Positions 1 through 8,873 of a stretch of 64,000 bases of DNA are shown here, piece by piece. The stretch covers positions 1-64,000 of the forward strand of contig NZ_MUHF01000006.1 in NCBI RefSeq assembly GCF_002217435.1, read 5' to 3'. Both the position numbers and the translations under genes were made by a program. Below the pieces are notes generated by a model that had not been told where the DNA came from, searched no databases, and worked only from the letters and a program-made list of their open reading frames with translations. Source of the stretch: Flavobacterium reichenbachii (GTDB lineage Bacteria; Bacteroidota; Bacteroidia; Flavobacteriales; Flavobacteriaceae). Position 1 is the stretch's first letter. Each line of letters begins with the position of its first letter.

Positions 1-28
1 GCGGCGCTTTTTGTTTTATATAAATCAG

Positions 29-505
29 CTACGAAGAATAATAATGTGTGGTATAATATTTTCTGGTAATAAACGCTATTGGTAAGCCGATACAGCAGAT
101 AATAATTATGATGGAAAGCAGTAAAGGAAAATCGAAATGCTTTTCTGGCAGAACAGGAAATACAATTGGCAGTACAATCAAATTCATAACCGCCCAGACA
201 AAAAAGCCGTAGGTGAGCCCTGATAATAAAGCGCTGATATGAAAAAATGGAATGTAAGAGTAAATTTTAAAATAAAACCAAGCAAAAATAAACGCAATTA
301 AAAAGTGAAGCAGTACACCATAAAGAGCCATTTCTGCTCCGCCTGAATAGGCATCTTTTTTTAAAATTCCGCTTGCAATAGACTGTAAAATTTTAATCGC
401 CGTTGTCTTTTGTAGAAATACAGCATAAACTAAAATTGCAGCAGTAAGATCTAACACACCTGCCGTAAATCCTGCAGATATTATGGTTTTGGCTTTAGAT
501 TTCAT
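29..505 (-). CDS. Four-helix integral membrane protein of unknown function
   Basis: The 158-aa protein has about four hydrophobic segments, at roughly residues 8-30, 60-80, 88-115 and 128-147. It has a basic start (MKSKAK) and no cleavable signal peptide or catalytic motif that I can see. The overall pattern resembles small DUF1440/YagU-like inner-membrane proteins, but I cannot confirm that family. It is the first gene in the window and is transcribed away from the left edge. The nearest upstream gene is 85 bp away, so it may have its own promoter. The function is unknown. Confidence 0.6.
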   Translation of the reverse strand: MKSKAKTIISAGFTAGVLDLTAAILVYAVFLQKTTAIKILQSIASGILKKDAYSGGAEMALYGVLLHFLIAFIFAWFYFKIYSYIPFFHISALLSGLTYGFFVWAVMNLIVLPIVFPVLPEKHFDFPLLLSIIIIICCIGLPIAFITRKYYTTHYYSS

Positions 506-589
506 GATAAAGTTTTATAATTAAACGTTGTTACAAATTTACAATTTTAAATTAAAACTTTATAAATCAATTGGTTGTGTTTTTTTTGT

Positions 590-799
590 CTATAAGAGAA
601 CTTCGCACAAATATCCATTTATTTTTAAGATCTCAATAACACTTTTGATTGAAATGGAGGAAGAATGAATTCTCAGGATTTTATCACAATCTTCCAGATC
701 GAAGTTAATATGGCTGTCTGGAAAATGTTCAAGAAGTTTTATAATCATCTGTTGTGACTGGCTTTCTTCCTGAACATTTGTTTTAAAAACTTCAATCAT
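590..799 (-). CDS. Small HMA-like fold protein, hypothetical
   Basis: The 69-aa protein shows the strand-helix-strand-helix-strand order of the ferredoxin-like HMA fold: strand near residues 1-8, helix 12-26, strand 31-46, helix 51-62 and a final strand 63-69. It lacks the CxxC metal site of true HMA copper-binding domains, so metal binding is unlikely. It starts only 10 bp downstream of the DoxX-like gene on the same strand and is probably co-transcribed with it. No function can be assigned. Confidence 0.55.
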   Translation of the reverse strand: MIEVFKTNVQEESQSQQMIIKLLEHFPDSHINFDLEDCDKILRIHSSSISIKSVIEILKINGYLCEVLL

Positions 800-809
800 A
801 ACATATGAT

Positions 810-1190
810 TTACAGTGCTGTTTTTTTTAATCCTTCCAATTTATGATACGACACATAAGAAGCAATTAAAACGGCAAAGACGATAAGAGGAAAAAAGCTT
901 TGGAAACCGATTCCGTCTACTGCAAAATGACTTATTGAAGCAAAAATAAAATCGAATGCAAATCCTGCGTACGCCCATTCTTTTATACGACCGGGAACTT
1001 GCGGAATGATTAAAGCCAGAACTCCCAATATTTTGAAAACCACCAATGCATTTCCGAAATATTCAGGATATCCCAAATGTTTAATGCCCTCTTTTGCAAG
1101 CTCGCTTTGTGAAGTTAGTGCCGGCATAACGCCTTCGAATAGAAAAATAAGAATAGTAGTGATCCAGAATATCATTTTGGTTGTTTTCAT
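810..1190 (-). CDS. DoxX-like family membrane protein
   Basis: The 126-aa protein has four predicted transmembrane segments. It has the typical DoxX-like layout: an initial helix, a GYPEYFGN-type stretch near residues 40-47, then a helix with an ALIIPQVPGRIKEWAYAGF-like pattern. Small proteins of this family are common in flavobacteria and are annotated as DoxX-like, with no well-established substrate. It precedes the 69-aa HMA-like gene with a 10-bp gap, suggesting a two-gene transcript. Confidence 0.75.
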   Translation of the reverse strand: MKTTKMIFWITTILIFLFEGVMPALTSQSELAKEGIKHLGYPEYFGNALVVFKILGVLALIIPQVPGRIKEWAYAGFAFDFIFASISHFAVDGIGFQSFFPLIVFAVLIASYVSYHKLEGLKKTAL

Positions 1191-1300
1191 TTGGTTTGTT
1201 TAAAATGTTGTTAATTAATGAAATACAAACTTACAAATGTTAATCTTTTATAGAATACATGTTTGCGACTATTTTAGGGTCATTTGAGACATTTTTAAAT

Positions 1301-2041
1301 TTAAGAATCTGATAATGTATAATTTTTTATCACAAACAAATCTTCAAAACCTAACCTTGTATAAATGTCTTTTCCCATTGCAGACGCTTGCAGCAACGCA
1401 TAATCTATTTTTGAATCGATTGCATAATTAAGAATAAATTTCATGATTTCTTCGGCATAACCTCTCTTTCTCATTTCTGGAATTATGCCTAAACCGTGAA
1501 TTCCGATATTATTTTGAGTTTGAAAAAGCATAAAAGTCCCGATTGGTTTTTCTTCTAAATAAACTAAATGGAACTGTAAATTACTAAATTGCTGCAGCAG
1601 AATTTCTTTGCCAATTCTATAGCGAAAAGCAGTTGGGTAAATGCTGGTCCAGATTTCGGCATCTTTTTCATTTAGAACGCGCTTGTAGTTTAATTTATAA
1701 AGTTCATCAAAAGTTTTTTCTAATTTTAAAAACATCGCCGTCTGCTCGCTTTTTATTTTAAAATTGTGTTTTTCGAGAATTTCAGAAGAATTATTTTGAT
1801 AAATGTCCCAATAAGGAATCACAAGATTCTTTTTGGTTTTAAAAACTTCCAGAGCTTTTACAACGCTGTTTTCTGTGATATCTTCGCTAAACCAAAGCTT
1901 ATTTGGCCAGTCAGAATTTTCGATATTACAATATTGAAACCATTCAGTTTTATGATTGCAGAGAAAAGGCGCGCCTGCAGTTTCCCATAAAGAGGTAAGA
2001 TTATAGATGTTTTCTTTGACTAGATTTATATCGGTTTTCAT
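1301..2041 (-). CDS. GNAT family N-acetyltransferase
   Basis: The 246-aa protein has a C-terminal GNAT domain (about residues 115-245). The acetyl-CoA pyrophosphate-binding motif A is visible as GIIPEMRKRGYAEEI near residues 185-200, preceded by a strand carrying the family's conserved GTF element and followed by a YTRLGFED motif typical of GNAT C-termini. The N-terminal half is a less conserved extension. The acceptor substrate cannot be predicted. It appears to be a single gene, separated by about 70 bp from the upstream Crp-like regulator on the same strand. Confidence 0.8.
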   Translation of the reverse strand: MKTDINLVKENIYNLTSLWETAGAPFLCNHKTEWFQYCNIENSDWPNKLWFSEDITENSVVKALEVFKTKKNLVIPYWDIYQNNSSEILEKHNFKIKSEQTAMFLKLEKTFDELYKLNYKRVLNEKDAEIWTSIYPTAFRYRIGKEILLQQFSNLQFHLVYLEEKPIGTFMLFQTQNNIGIHGLGIIPEMRKRGYAEEIMKFILNYAIDSKIDYALLQASAMGKDIYTRLGFEDLFVIKNYTLSDS

Positions 2042-2114
2042 TATTTAGCTGTCTTTAATAAATAGGAATCAAAAGTAAGTTTACATTTTTTCAAAAACCT
2101 TTACATATGTTGAT

Positions 2115-2744
2115 TTACTTTTTTTGAGCTAAATTTTTTCTTATGCGACTCAATTGTGTTGGCGTAATTCCCAAATGAGCTGCGATATGAACAAGCGGAA
2201 TCCTGTTTAAAATGTCAGGCTGTTTTGCCAGTAAATTCAAATATCTTTGATCCGCGTTTTCCATAACCAGAGAAATTTCTCTTTGCTCTTTTTCGATGAT
2301 CCAGTTTTTTTCTAAATAAGAAATGTAAAAGTTTTTAAGATCATTATTTTCACTAATCAACACGGTATATTTTTTATAATTGATATTGATTAAAGTACAA
2401 TCTTCCAGAGCTTCAATAGAAAAGTTAGAAGGTGACTGCTGTAATAATGAAATTTTTGAACCTGCAAAAGAACCCTCGAAGAAGAGGTTTTTATTGTAAA
2501 AATTACCGTAATCGTCTGCGATAAAAGTTCTCAAAATGCCCTCTGCAATAAAATGCAGAGATTTGGCTATTTCTCCATTTTGAAGTAGAGTTTCTCCCTT
2601 TTTTAAAAGCTGAAATTCAATAATGCTTTCGATCTGTTTCCAGGATTTTTCGGTAATAGGAGCGTAGCTGTTAAATTTTGATTTTAAATCCTGAAGAAAT
2701 CTATCCTGATCTACTGACATTTTAGTAATGATTTTGTATGTCAA
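2115..2744 (-). CDS. Crp/Fnr family transcriptional regulator
   Basis: The 209-aa protein has an N-terminal cyclic-nucleotide-binding-like beta-roll (about residues 35-130, including a LLKKGETLLQNGEIAKSLHF stretch) and a short C-terminal helix-turn-helix (HIAAHLGITPTQLSRIRKNL, residues 186-205). This is the small flavobacterial Crp-like type, in which the cAMP phosphate-binding cassette is poorly conserved, so the effector is unknown. It is followed by the GNAT gene and preceded by a terminator hairpin at 2777-2809, so transcription probably starts just upstream of it. Confidence 0.8.
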   Translation of the reverse strand: MTYKIITKMSVDQDRFLQDLKSKFNSYAPITEKSWKQIESIIEFQLLKKGETLLQNGEIAKSLHFIAEGILRTFIADDYGNFYNKNLFFEGSFAGSKISLLQQSPSNFSIEALEDCTLININYKKYTVLISENNDLKNFYISYLEKNWIIEKEQREISLVMENADQRYLNLLAKQPDILNRIPLVHIAAHLGITPTQLSRIRKNLAQKK

Positions 2745-2776
2745 AAGTATTTATTTCTAATGACTAAAAACATAAA

Positions 2777-2809
2777 AACCGCATTAAGTCAAGAGAACTT
2801 AATGCGGTT
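2777..2809 (-). terminator. Rho-independent terminator after the lipoprotein gene
   Basis: A perfect 13-bp inverted repeat (AACCGCATTAAGT/ACTTAATGCGGTT) with a 7-nt loop is followed on the minus strand by a T run. It lies 32 bp beyond the stop of the lipoprotein gene and separates it from the Crp-like gene. Confidence 0.8.
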
Positions 2810-2840
2810 AATATTATTTTTTTAATTTTTGCTTTATTAA

Positions 2841-3659
2841 TTAGTCAGCGTAATGATAAATACTTTTCTTAATAGTAGTATCTATTTTCTGTAAAGTAAC
2901 TTCAGTAACACCGCCTTCGTAATTCATGCTGATTGCTACTTTGTTTTTGGTGATTGTATAATCAATAGAAATTAAACCATTTTTATTTACAGAAACCGAT
3001 TTGTTTTCCTTTGGAATGGCGCTTAAAAAATAATTAGACTCTTCAACTTCTTTGTTTTTGATAATATCGCTGTAAGCTTTTGCTAGATCTGTGTTTTTTA
3101 ATATACATTCTCTACCAGATCCCATTTCTACTTCGATATCTTTACAATCTTCACTTTCTGTTTTTGTTACTCTTGTCAAGATGCATGAAGTGGGAGCATA
3201 AAACTCAAAAGAAGCCCCCTTTTTTATGGTCCATCTTATGCTGTCTTTGTTTATTACTTCCAATTCTACTTCTCCTTTTGTCTTCTTAGAATCAGAAAAA
3301 CTGTAGAAAGAAGCGAGAACTTTATCTGCTTTATAACCACCTTGTACATTTATCTCTTTATTGCTGGAGCAGTCAATTTTTTTGCCTTTTTGAGCAACGG
3401 CACAATATTGAGCTTCAAATTGACCATTTTCTGTATTTAAAATTGATAGTGTAAATAACATTTCCGGAAGCTCGTCATCGTTTGTACTATATTCGTACTG
3501 CCATTCTCCCTTTAGTGAAGCAAATGCTTCAGGTGTTTTTGTTTCCTCCGTTTTTAATTCTGCTTTATGATCAATAGCATCATCATTGTTGGTTTCATTT
3601 TTTTTACAACCTGTTAGGAAAGAGAATAATACAAGCGCTGTTATTATAGTTTTTTTCAT
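2841..3659 (-). CDS. Hypothetical lipoprotein
   Basis: The 272-aa protein begins with a lipoprotein signal peptide ending FSFLTGC, so Cys18 should be lipidated; the following KKNETNNDD is the usual Lys/Asn/Asp-rich tether. The mature part is beta-rich with no recognised catalytic motif. The middle part (about residues 45-160) resembles a small lipocalin-like or META-like barrel measuring 'effort/size' of a stress response only in the loosest sense; I do not assign a family. It stands alone, with a clear terminator downstream. Confidence 0.6.
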   Translation of the reverse strand: MKKTIITALVLFSFLTGCKKNETNNDDAIDHKAELKTEETKTPEAFASLKGEWQYEYSTNDDELPEMLFTLSILNTENGQFEAQYCAVAQKGKKIDCSSNKEINVQGGYKADKVLASFYSFSDSKKTKGEVELEVINKDSIRWTIKKGASFEFYAPTSCILTRVTKTESEDCKDIEVEMGSGRECILKNTDLAKAYSDIIKNKEVEESNYFLSAIPKENKSVSVNKNGLISIDYTITKNKVAISMNYEGGVTEVTLQKIDTTIKKSIYHYAD

Positions 3660-3873
3660 TTTTATTAAATTGACAGGATAATATTTTGAGATGATTATTA
3701 GGTCAGCAAATCGGAAGCGAATATAATTATTAAATTTTGTCGGGAAGCTATTATTGAAAATAAATTTCTTATTAAATTTTATCCCTAAAATCGATTAAAA
3801 AAGCACCGTTTTGCGGTTGATGCAGAGTGTCTCAACATCAAAAAAACAGAGGTCAAATTAGAAAAATGTTCCT

Positions 3874-3909
3874 TAAAAAAAACGCTGTAAAACTTCGGTT
3901 TTACAGCGT
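3874..3909 (-). terminator. Terminator of the first RND efflux operon
   Basis: A 12-bp stem (ACGCTGTAAAAC/GTTTTACAGCGT) with a 4-nt loop is followed on the minus strand by an uninterrupted T run (the A run at 3874-3881 on the plus strand). It lies just beyond the stop of the outer-membrane channel gene. Confidence 0.85.
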
Positions 3910-3945
3910 CATCTCAAAAAATAAATAATTAACGGGTAACAGGTA

Positions 3946-5364
3946 TTATTTCCATCCTCCGCCAAGTGCACGATACAAATCGGTATTGGCAGCGAGTTGT
4001 TGTCTTTTTATATCAGCAAGTTCAAGTTCGCTTTGCAGCAGATTTGCCTGCGCAGTCAAAACTTCAAGATATTCTGCCATTCCATTTTTAAATAATAGAT
4101 TGGCATTTTTAATTGCCAGCTGCAGTGTTTTTACTTTTTCTTTTAAGAAAGTTTCCTGCTGCTGTAATTTCTCCACTTTTACCAAAGCATCAGAAACTTC
4201 GCTTACAGCAACCAAAACAGATTGTCTAAAACTCAAAACTGCTTTTTCTCTTTCCGCGACAGCGATATTATATTGCGTTCTAACTTTTTTATTATTTAAT
4301 AAAGGCTGTGTTAAACCTCCAGCCACAGTTCCGAATAAAGAAGCCGGAATATTAAACCAGCTGCTTGTTTCAAAAGAATTTACACCGCCTTGTGCTGTAA
4401 TTCTTAAAGCGGGATACAAATCTGCTTTTGTAATTCCTACGTTTGCGTTTGCGGCTTTAAGAGCCAGTTCGGCACTTTTTACATCCGGTCTTCTGCTTAC
4501 TAAAGAGGCAGGAATTCCGATTGAGGTATTGTTTTTTACTTCAATCGTATTTAAACGGATTGATCTTTCTTTTGAATTCGGAAAAGAACCTGTTAAAACA
4601 CTTAATGCATTTTCCTGAATTGCAATGTTTTGTTCTAATAACGGAATCAATTGTGCTGAGTTTAATTTCTGTGCCTCAGATTGTTGAATCGCCAATGTAG
4701 TAACCTGACCTGCATCGTATTTTAATTTGATAATGTTGGTTGTACTATCGTTTAATTTTAGATTTTGTCTGGCAATTTCCAATTGTGCATCCAGCATCAA
4801 CAGATTGTAATATCCTTTAGAAACATTGGCTACAATAGTAGTCTGCAAGGCTTTTTTTACCTCTTCAGATTGTAAATATCCTGCATACGCCCCTTTTTTC
4901 TGATTTCTGATTTTTCCCCAGATATCTGCTTCCCAAGATAGAGAAGCTCCGGCAGAATAATCATCAATGTGTTTTTGACCTAAAGCCTGGCTTAAGTTCA
5001 TTCCGGTAAAACTATTATCAGAAGGATTGCTGGTGCTGGCATTTACAAATAAATTAACCTGCGGCACATTTCCCCATTTAGACTGCGTAAATCTGTATTG
5101 CGCAATTTCGATGTTTTTCTCTGCAATAAGCAGATCATTGTTTCTGGCAACAGCACTGTCAATTAGCTGAATAATATCTTTTTCTGTGTAAAAATTTCTC
5201 CACTCCAGATCTGCAATGCTTGTTGTGTCACTCGAAACCGATGCATTCCTGAAATTCTCAGGAAATGCATCTTTTGGAGTTTCAATATCCTTCGAGACTT
5301 TACAGGATATTAAGATCGTGATCAGAATGGCGAAGGTCACGATTTTGGTTATATGATTTTTCAT
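3946..5364 (-). CDS. RND efflux outer membrane channel, TolC/NodT family
   Basis: The 472-aa protein has a lipoprotein signal peptide (LITILISC, Cys21) and the two repeated outer-membrane-efflux halves of the NodT/OprM type. Alpha-helical coiled-coil segments rich in Gln/Ala/Glu fall around residues 180-260 and 385-460, and a SRRPDVKSAE motif near residue 290 is characteristic of the family. It should form the outer-membrane exit duct for the upstream RND pump. It is the last gene of the operon, 210 bp downstream of the 37-aa peptide gene, with a 142-bp repeat element in the gap and a strong terminator after it. Confidence 0.92.
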   Translation of the reverse strand: MKNHITKIVTFAILITILISCKVSKDIETPKDAFPENFRNASVSSDTTSIADLEWRNFYTEKDIIQLIDSAVARNNDLLIAEKNIEIAQYRFTQSKWGNVPQVNLFVNASTSNPSDNSFTGMNLSQALGQKHIDDYSAGASLSWEADIWGKIRNQKKGAYAGYLQSEEVKKALQTTIVANVSKGYYNLLMLDAQLEIARQNLKLNDSTTNIIKLKYDAGQVTTLAIQQSEAQKLNSAQLIPLLEQNIAIQENALSVLTGSFPNSKERSIRLNTIEVKNNTSIGIPASLVSRRPDVKSAELALKAANANVGITKADLYPALRITAQGGVNSFETSSWFNIPASLFGTVAGGLTQPLLNNKKVRTQYNIAVAEREKAVLSFRQSVLVAVSEVSDALVKVEKLQQQETFLKEKVKTLQLAIKNANLLFKNGMAEYLEVLTAQANLLQSELELADIKRQQLAANTDLYRALGGGWK

Positions 5365-5408
5365 TAGTGTTTTTATTAAATTTTTTTATCCGTTGGGTTT
5401 AGTTTATT

Positions 5409-5551
5409 AAACACATAGAAACATAGTTTGCTGAGGATTAAAAAAAGGCGTTTCACTAGTTTAAATGCACATAGATTTATATGTGTGGAAACTTGTTTCT
5501 TTTACTCACTTTTAGTTAGAAATAGACAAAAAACTATGTCTCTATGTGTTA
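5409..5551. repeat. About 142-bp inverted-repeat element, copy 1
   Basis: The element is bounded by inverted repeats AACACATAGAAACATAG and CTATGTCTCTATGTGTT (one mismatch). It contains AAAAAAAGGCGTTTCACTA and an internal CACATA..TATGTG hairpin. A close relative lies at 22782-22928 in the second RND operon, and diverged relatives at 32482-32792 and 36090-36156. It sits inside the operon, between the 37-aa peptide and the outer-membrane channel gene. An apparent 63-codon frame across it is a by-product of the repeat. Confidence 0.8.
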
Positions 5552-5574
5552 AAATAATTTTTCATCCCAAAGAG

Positions 5575-5688
5575 TTAAATTTCTGTACAAGTATCTTTTC
5601 TTGTTTCAAGATCTTTTGAGATTCTGTACGATATGTAGCCTAAACCAAATATTATGGCTACGAGAACTGTCGTTATATAGTTTTCCAT
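5575..5688 (-). CDS. 37-aa single-helix membrane peptide in the RND operon
   Basis: Reading down from an ATG at 5688, a 37-codon frame ends at a TAA at 5575-5577. The peptide begins MENYITTVLVAIIFGLGYIS: one hydrophobic helix (residues 5-20), then a charged tail with one Cys. The start is only 3 nt beyond the stop of the RND pump gene, so translation could be coupled. The size and position recall small pump-associated membrane peptides such as AcrZ of E. coli, but I see no sequence homology, so any role as a pump partner is inference. Confidence 0.55.
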   Translation of the reverse strand: MENYITTVLVAIIFGLGYISYRISKDLETRKDTCTEI

Positions 5689-5691
5689 TTT

Positions 5692-8600
5692 TTATTTTTC
5701 TTCGTTATGAATAACAGCGATTGGTTTACCGCTGAATTTTTCTTGTAAATATTGGAATACGATGAATAAAACCGGAATGATAAACAAACCTAGAATTACT
5801 CCAGAAATCATACCTCCGGCAGCACCAATACTAATGGAATGATTTCCTTGAGCTGATGGTCCTTTTGCACTCATCATTGGTACTAAACCAACAATAAAAG
5901 CAAGTGAGGTCATGATAATTGGTCGCAGACGTAATTTTGCTGCATCAATGGAAGCTCTTACCAGTGCCATTCCGGATTTTCTTTTTTGGACCGCAAATTC
6001 CACAATCAAAATGGCATTTTTGGCAAGAAGTCCGATCAGCATGACAAGCGCAACCTGTACATAAATATTGTTTTCTATTCCAGCCAAACCAATTGCTATA
6101 AATACTCCAAAAATACCTGCAGGAATAGAGAAGATTACTGCTAAAGGCAGAATGTAACTCTCATACTGTGCAGCAAGTAAGAAATAGATGAATATCAAAC
6201 ACAGTAAGAAAATAGTAGCCGACTGCCCTCCAGAAGAGATCTCCTCACGAGTCTGACCCGAGAATTCGAACCCGTAACCTGCAGGTAATTGTTGTGCTGC
6301 AACTTCTTCAATTGCTTTAATCGCATCTCCGGAACTAAATCCAGGTTTCGGAATCGCATTAATCGAAATTGAATTAAATAAATTGTATCGTGAAGCGGTT
6401 TCTGAACCGTAAATACGAGTTAGTTTTACTAAAGTATTTATCGGAACCATTTCGCCAGTTTTGTTTTTTACAAAAACTCTGTCAATTGCCGTTGGATCTG
6501 CTCGGTCTGCAATATCAGCCTGAACAACAACACGGTAATATTTACCAAATCTGTTGAAATCTGATGCTTGCGCACTACCAAAATAAGCCTGCATGGTTTG
6601 TAAAATGTCTTTAACATTTACACCCAATTGATTTGCTTTTTCGTCGTTGATATCCAATTGTAATTGAGGATAATCTGCTTTGAAACTGGTAAATGCAACT
6701 GCAATCTCAGGACGTTTCATTAATTCGCCGATAAAGTTTTGAGAAATTCCACTGAATTTATCCAGTTTTCCTCCTGTTTTATCCTGCAATACTAAGTCTA
6801 ATGCCTCAACGTTACTAAATCCGGGAACAGTTGGGAAACTGAATACGAAGAAACTTCCGCCGGAAATTGCTCCAAGTTTACCACGAACCTGATTCATGAT
6901 TTCGTCAATATTTTTTACATCACCGCGTTCTTCATTTGGTTTAAGCAATACAAAAACTACTGCAGAAGATGGACTTGTAGAGTTTGTCAATAAGTTGAAA
7001 CCAGAAATTGCGGTCACAAATCTTGAAGCGTCTAAACCTCTTAAGGTATTTTCGGCATCAGTCATTACTTTTTGAGTTCCGTCTAAAGATGTTCCAGATG
7101 GCGTGTTAACTGCAATCGCAATAAAACCTTGATCTTCTGTCGGAATAAATCCTGCAGGAGTAGTTTTTACTAATAAAACAGTTGCCAATGTAATTAAAGC
7201 TAATCCTCCTAAACTCAACCATTTTTTTCTGATTAAGAATTTAAGTCCGCCCACATAACGATTTGTCAAAGAGTCAAAACTACGGTTAAAAGCGGTAAAG
7301 AATTTTTCTTTAAATCCTTTTTTCTCATAAGGCGTATTAGCATCATGATCGTGAGCTGCATGATTATCTTTCAAAAATAATGCTGCAAGTGCTGGACTTA
7401 ATGTTAAGGCATTTACGGCAGAAATTACAATTGCAATCGCCATCGTAAAGGCAAACTGACGATAGAAAACTCCCGTAGAGCCTTCCATAAAACCAACCGG
7501 CAGGAATACAGCAGCCATTACCAGCGTAATCGAGATAATAGCACCCGTTATTTCGTGCATTGCTTCATGAGTTGCGACCTTTGGAGACAAACGTTTGTGC
7601 TCCATTTTCGCATGCACGGCTTCGACCACCACAATGGCATCATCGACCACAATACCAATCGCCAGAATTAATGCGAAAAGTGTTAAAAGGTTAATCGAGA
7701 ATCCGAATAACTGCATGAAGAAGAACGTTCCTAAAATTGCTACAGGTACAGCAATAGCCGGAATTAATGTTGATCTAAAATCTTGCAAGAAGATAAATAC
7801 CACAATAAATACAAGTATAAAAGCCTCAAGTAAAGTATGTTCTACCTGCTCAATAGATTGATCCAGAGAAACTTTTGTACTATAGAAAATATTGTGTTTT
7901 ATGCCTTTTGGAAAGTCTTTAGAAGCCTTTTCCATCATTTTATTAATAGCAATCTGAATATCATTAGAGTTTGATCCCGCTAACTGAATCACCCCAATTA
8001 CAATTCCCTTTTTACCATTTAAACGTGTTAAACTGTTATAAGAATAAGCACCCAGTTCAACTCGTGCCACATCTTTTAGATGAAGAACAGAACCATCTGG
8101 ATTAGAACGAATCGCAATATTTTGATAATCCTCAGGTTTAGTAAGTTTACCTTTGTATTTAATAACGTATTCAAAAACTTCTTTACTTCTTTCACCAAAT
8201 TTCCCCGGAGCAGCTTCCAAACTTTTGTCCTGAATGGCTGCCATAACTTCATTTGGAGTCACTTTGTAAGTTGACATTTGTGTCGGATTTAACCAAACAC
8301 GCATTGAGTAATCTTTTACTCCGCCAAAAATACTTGCAGAACCTACACCTGGTATACGTTTTAGTTCCGGAATAATATTAATCTGTGCGTAATTGGCAAC
8401 AAAAGTCTGATCGTATTTTGCTTCATCATCAGTGTACATACCAATGGCCATGATGAAACTGTTTTGTTGTTTTGCTGTAACAATACCTTGCTGTACTACT
8501 TCGGCAGGAAGCTGGCTGGTTGCCTGAGCAACCCTGTTTTGTACGTTTACTGCAGCCTGATCTGCATCTGTACCCAGTTTAAAGAAAACTGTAATTGCCA

Positions 8601-8862
8601 AAGTACCGTCATTACTGGCTGTAGAACTCATGTATGTCATGTTTTCTACACCATTTATTGATTCTTCGATAGAAGGTGCCACAGAACGTAAAACCGTTTC
8701 TGCGTTTGCTCCCGGATAAACCGCTGTAACCAAAACCGATGGAGGCGCAATATCAGGAAACTGTTGTAAAGGCAGTTTAGTTAGGCCAAGTACACCCAGA
8801 ATCACCAATAAAATGGAGATTACGGTTGCCAGTACAGGTCTTTGTATAAATATTTTGAACAT
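5692..8862 (-). CDS. RND efflux pump permease, HAE1/AcrB type
   Basis: The 1056-aa protein has the full RND layout: TM1 at residues 10-28, a large periplasmic loop, TM2-6 (about 335-500), a cytoplasmic link, TM7 (about 545) and a second loop and helix bundle to the C-terminus. The proton-relay motif GIVVDDAIVVVE in TM4 has both acidic residues of drug-exporting HAE1 pumps. The cytoplasmic link is His/Asp-rich (NHAAHDHDAN). It lies 11 bp downstream of the adaptor gene and 3 bp upstream of a 37-aa peptide gene. The TetR gene and operator array upstream suggest drug- or stress-inducible expression. The exported compounds cannot be predicted. Confidence 0.95.
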   Translation of the reverse strand: MFKIFIQRPVLATVISILLVILGVLGLTKLPLQQFPDIAPPSVLVTAVYPGANAETVLRSVAPSIEESINGVENMTYMSSTASNDGTLAITVFFKLGTDADQAAVNVQNRVAQATSQLPAEVVQQGIVTAKQQNSFIMAIGMYTDDEAKYDQTFVANYAQINIIPELKRIPGVGSASIFGGVKDYSMRVWLNPTQMSTYKVTPNEVMAAIQDKSLEAAPGKFGERSKEVFEYVIKYKGKLTKPEDYQNIAIRSNPDGSVLHLKDVARVELGAYSYNSLTRLNGKKGIVIGVIQLAGSNSNDIQIAINKMMEKASKDFPKGIKHNIFYSTKVSLDQSIEQVEHTLLEAFILVFIVVFIFLQDFRSTLIPAIAVPVAILGTFFFMQLFGFSINLLTLFALILAIGIVVDDAIVVVEAVHAKMEHKRLSPKVATHEAMHEITGAIISITLVMAAVFLPVGFMEGSTGVFYRQFAFTMAIAIVISAVNALTLSPALAALFLKDNHAAHDHDANTPYEKKGFKEKFFTAFNRSFDSLTNRYVGGLKFLIRKKWLSLGGLALITLATVLLVKTTPAGFIPTEDQGFIAIAVNTPSGTSLDGTQKVMTDAENTLRGLDASRFVTAISGFNLLTNSTSPSSAVVFVLLKPNEERGDVKNIDEIMNQVRGKLGAISGGSFFVFSFPTVPGFSNVEALDLVLQDKTGGKLDKFSGISQNFIGELMKRPEIAVAFTSFKADYPQLQLDINDEKANQLGVNVKDILQTMQAYFGSAQASDFNRFGKYYRVVVQADIADRADPTAIDRVFVKNKTGEMVPINTLVKLTRIYGSETASRYNLFNSISINAIPKPGFSSGDAIKAIEEVAAQQLPAGYGFEFSGQTREEISSGGQSATIFLLCLIFIYFLLAAQYESYILPLAVIFSIPAGIFGVFIAIGLAGIENNIYVQVALVMLIGLLAKNAILIVEFAVQKRKSGMALVRASIDAAKLRLRPIIMTSLAFIVGLVPMMSAKGPSAQGNHSISIGAAGGMISGVILGLFIIPVLFIVFQYLQEKFSGKPIAVIHNEEK

Positions 8863-8873
8863 TTCTTTTGGAA

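Noticed and set aside
3986..4618. A 210-codon plus-strand frame
   Set aside because: It lies wholly antisense to the TolC-like gene, has the low-complexity composition of an antisense frame, and resembles no protein.
5428..5619. A 63-codon plus-strand frame
   Set aside because: It is produced by the repeat element 5409-5551 and overlaps the 37-aa peptide gene on the other strand.
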